NCBI GenBank assembly: GCA_005223375.1
Contig: RXOD01006034.1
Span: 1-11,545, forward strand
From: Amoebophrya sp. AT5.2
Taxonomy: Eukaryota > Sar > Dinophyceae > Syndiniales > Amoebophryaceae
DNA: 11,545 bases
Direction: 5' to 3'
Under the pieces are notes generated by a model. It had not been told where the DNA came from. It searched no databases and was given only the letters and a program-made list of their open reading frames with translations. The position numbers and the translations under genes were made by a program. The stretch's first letter is position 1; every line of letters begins with the position of its first letter. Positions 9,819-11,545 of this stretch are shown piece after piece.

Positions 9819-10519
9819 ATGCCCGATAGGCCCACCGGGCCACTATTTTACGGCTTTTGTTACGGGGAAACTTTACGCTGCAGCCGACGCCATGCGCCGG
9901 AAGAGGCCCAGTTGCGCACATTTGCGGAGTGGAAGCTTCTCGCCAAACGAGATGAAAAGACTACGTCGAACGCTTTCCCCTTTCGGTGCAGCGCGGACTC
10001 TCGCAGACAGGTCATTACCATCGTTTTCTAGAGTAGACAAAGCATTGCTTTAGCGTTCATTGGAACTTCGATGATCTGTTGATATGAAGATATCTATGAC
10101 TGCGCTCACTTCTTGTTCGCATCAATTTACTGTCCAATTTCCCCAGGTGCATGGCAGCGCAGCTGCCACCTGACGAGCCCGCGGAGATGTTCTCTTTCTT
10201 GGCAAAGCACATCCGCCAGAAGCTACTGCGGCGGACAAGTGGCGGTGAGGACTTCGCGTCCTCTTCTTGAAGAGGAAACCCGAGAAGTACGCCAAGACAT
10301 ACAACTGATGACTTATGGGGCGCGCGCGCGCTCATGCTCTTAATATAATTTACTTCAAAAGCGCCGCAGCCTACCCACGACTTCTTGTGCGCGGTCCACC
10401 CCGCGCAGCGAGTACTAGATCATGTTGGAGAGGCGTCTCGCAATATTGATCGTAAGAACCGGGAACAACTACTACAGCATGATCGTGCTCATATGAGAGA
10501 CATGCTCCGCAGCAAATAG
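9819..10519 (+). CDS. Small three-exon gene of unknown function
   Basis: Exons 9819-9985, 10147-10244 and 10362-10519 join in frame to about 140 residues ending at TAG 10517-10519. Exon 1 carries HAPEEAQLRTFAEWKLLAKR, exon 2 MAAQLPPDEPAEMFSFLAKH followed by IRQKLLRR, and exon 3 VLDHVGEASRNIDRKNREQL and HDRAHMRDMLRSK. Each exon is far more protein-like than its surroundings and all junctions are GT-AG. The P-x-EP-x-x-M-F-S-F-L-A segment is faintly like a RIIa/Dpy-30 dimerisation motif, but too weakly to name it. The ATG at 9819 is the only one in its frame after TAG 9735-9737; upstream exons are possible. Its start lies only 12 bases from the decayed gene's open frame on the other strand. If the second intron is not used, translation stops at TGA 10268-10270. 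Confidence 0.45.
9986..10146 (+). other. Intron 1 of the small gene, flanked by a 6-base repeat
   Basis: GTGCAG at 9986 to CCCCAG at 10146, 161 bases, with a pyrimidine-rich 3' end. Exon 1 ends in CG, completed by G10147 to arginine, followed by C-M-A-A-Q. GGTGCA occurs at 9985-9990 and 10146-10151, across both splice sites. An alternative donor at 10011 would not keep the frame. Confidence 0.5.
10245..10361 (+). other. Possible intron 2 of the small gene
   Basis: GTGAGG at 10245 is a strong donor and TTCAAAAG ending at 10361 an acceptable acceptor; 117 bases. Splicing avoids the TGA at 10268 and joins T-S-G-G to A-P-Q-P-T-H-D in frame. It contains an alternating CG run at 10320-10331. No flanking direct repeat is seen here, unlike the other introns. 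Confidence 0.4.
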
Positions 10520-11033
10520 AGGAGGCATCTAGTAAAACCAAAAGAAGCATGATCGCGCAGCTGCGGCGCGTCGCCAACAACATTTTTCGCACTTAGTGAT
10601 CATCTTCCTCGTCGCTGCAGTACTCGTCTCTTCGTGGTCGTGTTCAAAAAAGAACGGAGTTCTTGTGGGTCTGAGCATCGAAGCGAAGGCTTCCCGCAAA
10701 TAGAGCTTCTCAGAGATCGAGACTAGTAAAGCAGGGCGTAGTAGTAGTTCGACTCTTGAAGTACTACGCGGTGATCAGAGCGCTGGCCCTCTGATGTAAG
10801 TAGCTTGTATAGACCTCCTCGCCGACTTCTCATCTTCCGAGCAGGAGCGCCGACTCTATTAATTATAGACGAGCCACCTACTTCTCTTGAGATCATGCAG
10901 CGCAGTTCTTCTTGTAGCTCGTCATCTTCTTGTCTTGGTGGTCATGAGTAATGGCGTCGACATCAGCTGGAGGGAGACCAGCAGGGAGAAGTAGAGCACG
11001 TAGAATAAAAAACAAGCGCTATCAATATCAGAA
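10520..11033. other. Spacer without a recognisable gene
   Basis: No protein-like frame. It contains an 8-base inverted repeat (GCGTAGTA at 10736-10743 and TACTACGC at 10762-10769) and repeated TAG/GTAG tracts. It probably holds the 3' end of the small gene and the promoter and leader of the next gene. An open frame beginning ATG 10951 overlaps the next gene's start in another frame and may be an upstream ORF or chance. Confidence 0.45.
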
Positions 11034-11545
11034 ATGTCTAATTCTGCATCCTCCTCCTCCTCGGCATGTTCAGCGTCGCTGCGCGCTCATCTTGCCGGCG
11101 CCAGTGCCACTGCCAGCAGGGACGGCGGCGCCACCTCCTCCAACAAAAATAGCATCCCGCACGTCAGCGCACTACTAGCCCATCTCGGGGAGCTGGAGCA
11201 ACCTGCACGGCAGCCGGGTGCTGGGCCGGAACGTGATTCGTCCGGGCGGTATGCTTCATCGTCTTCTTCCGTGCTCCCGCTTGGAGTGAAGAGAAAGCGC
11301 GTGCGCACTCGCCGCGGGGCTCCTTCATCCACTTCCAAGCGCGATCGAGACGACGCAGGCGCCAGTACTGCCTGCGTTCAACAGCAGCCGGAGCTCGCGG
11401 CGGAGGTGAGCTGGCGGCTGCAAGAACGAGGACGAGCAGACGCAACTACAGGAAGTAGCAAACTACGTGAGCGAGGGCGTGATGTTGAACAAACGATCAT
11501 CGCCGGTGGACGAATTATCGACGCCGGCGGCGGCCCCGCCAGAGC
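11034..11545 (+). CDS. 5' part of a Ser/Arg-rich protein, running off the window
   Basis: An open frame starts at ATG 11034, the first ATG after in-frame TAG 11001-11003, and stays open for 170 codons to the window end. The N-terminus is Ser/Ala-rich, followed by a short Leu-rich segment (IPHVSALLAHLGELEQP), another Ser run and a basic cluster KRKRVRTRR at residues 86-94 that would serve as a nuclear localisation signal. Then come Asp/Arg-rich and Gln/Glu-rich stretches. No domain is recognisable; the low-complexity start resembles that of the kinase gene. GAG|GTGAGC at 11403-11411 is a perfect 5' splice site, so the first exon may end at 11405, although coding remains plausible after it. Confidence 0.55.
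   Translation, partial: MSNSASSSSSACSASLRAHLAGASATASRDGGATSSNKNSIPHVSALLAHLGELEQPARQPGAGPERDSSGRYASSSSSVLPLGVKRKRVRTRRGAPSSTSKRDRDDAGASTACVQQQPELAAEVSWRLQERGRADATTGSSKLRERGRDVEQTIIAGGRIIDAGGGPAR

Noticed and set aside
10320..10331. Alternating CG run as a possible Z-DNA regulatory site
   Set aside because: Only 12 bases long and inside a probable intron of a CG-rich genome; chance is sufficient.
10371..10592. 73-residue - strand frame starting with a signal-peptide-like hydrophobic stretch
   Set aside because: It is antisense to exon 3 of the small gene, whose + reading is more protein-like; the hydrophobic start arises from the complement of a Lys/Asn-rich stretch. Not fully excluded.
10951..11178. 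75-residue + frame overlapping the start of the last gene
   Set aside because: Pro/Arg-rich composition and overlap with the longer open frame from 11034; at most an upstream ORF.
1..11545. CRISPR array, tRNA or rRNA genes, bacterial operons
   Set aside because: I saw no regularly spaced repeats, no tRNA-like cloverleaf and no ribosomal RNA signature, and the splice signals indicate a eukaryote.

Overview
The window is nuclear DNA from a eukaryote. Genes are interrupted by GT-AG introns, coding parts are GC-rich, and spacers are AT-richer and hold no recognisable genes. Every intact gene lies on the + strand. A long serine-rich leader on a protein kinase, unidirectional gene order, and introns bounded by short direct repeats would all suit an alveolate, possibly a dinoflagellate relative such as Amoebophrya. 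That placement is inference; no marker gene fixes the organism.

Layout from left to right. (1) 210-806 is the last exon of an unrecognised gene that begins outside the window. (2) 807-1807 is a spacer with one imperfect repeat pair. (3) 1808-6223 is a two-exon gene for an MPS1/TTK-family dual-specificity protein kinase. It has a long low-complexity N-terminus, all catalytic residues, and, unusually, a single predicted membrane helix near its C-terminus. (4) 6224-6921 is a spacer. (5) 6922 to 7801 or 8030 is a spliced gene for a small secreted protein with a saposin-B-like cysteine pattern. (6) 7935-9807, on the - strand, is a mosaic of protein-like segments that changes reading frame about seven times and carries in-frame TAG codons; it looks like a decayed gene for a large membrane protein. 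(7) 9819-10519 on + is a small three-exon gene found by reading across splice sites. (8) 10520-11033 is a spacer. (9) 11034 to the window end is the open 5' part of a Ser/Arg-rich gene.

The genes do not form an evident pathway. The recurring theme is the introns. The kinase intron is flanked by a 9-base direct repeat, and two other introns by 6-base repeats spanning the splice sites, a pattern expected of introner-like (transposed) introns. The most unusual gene product is the membrane-anchored MPS1-like kinase. The most puzzling region is the frame-shifting - strand stretch.
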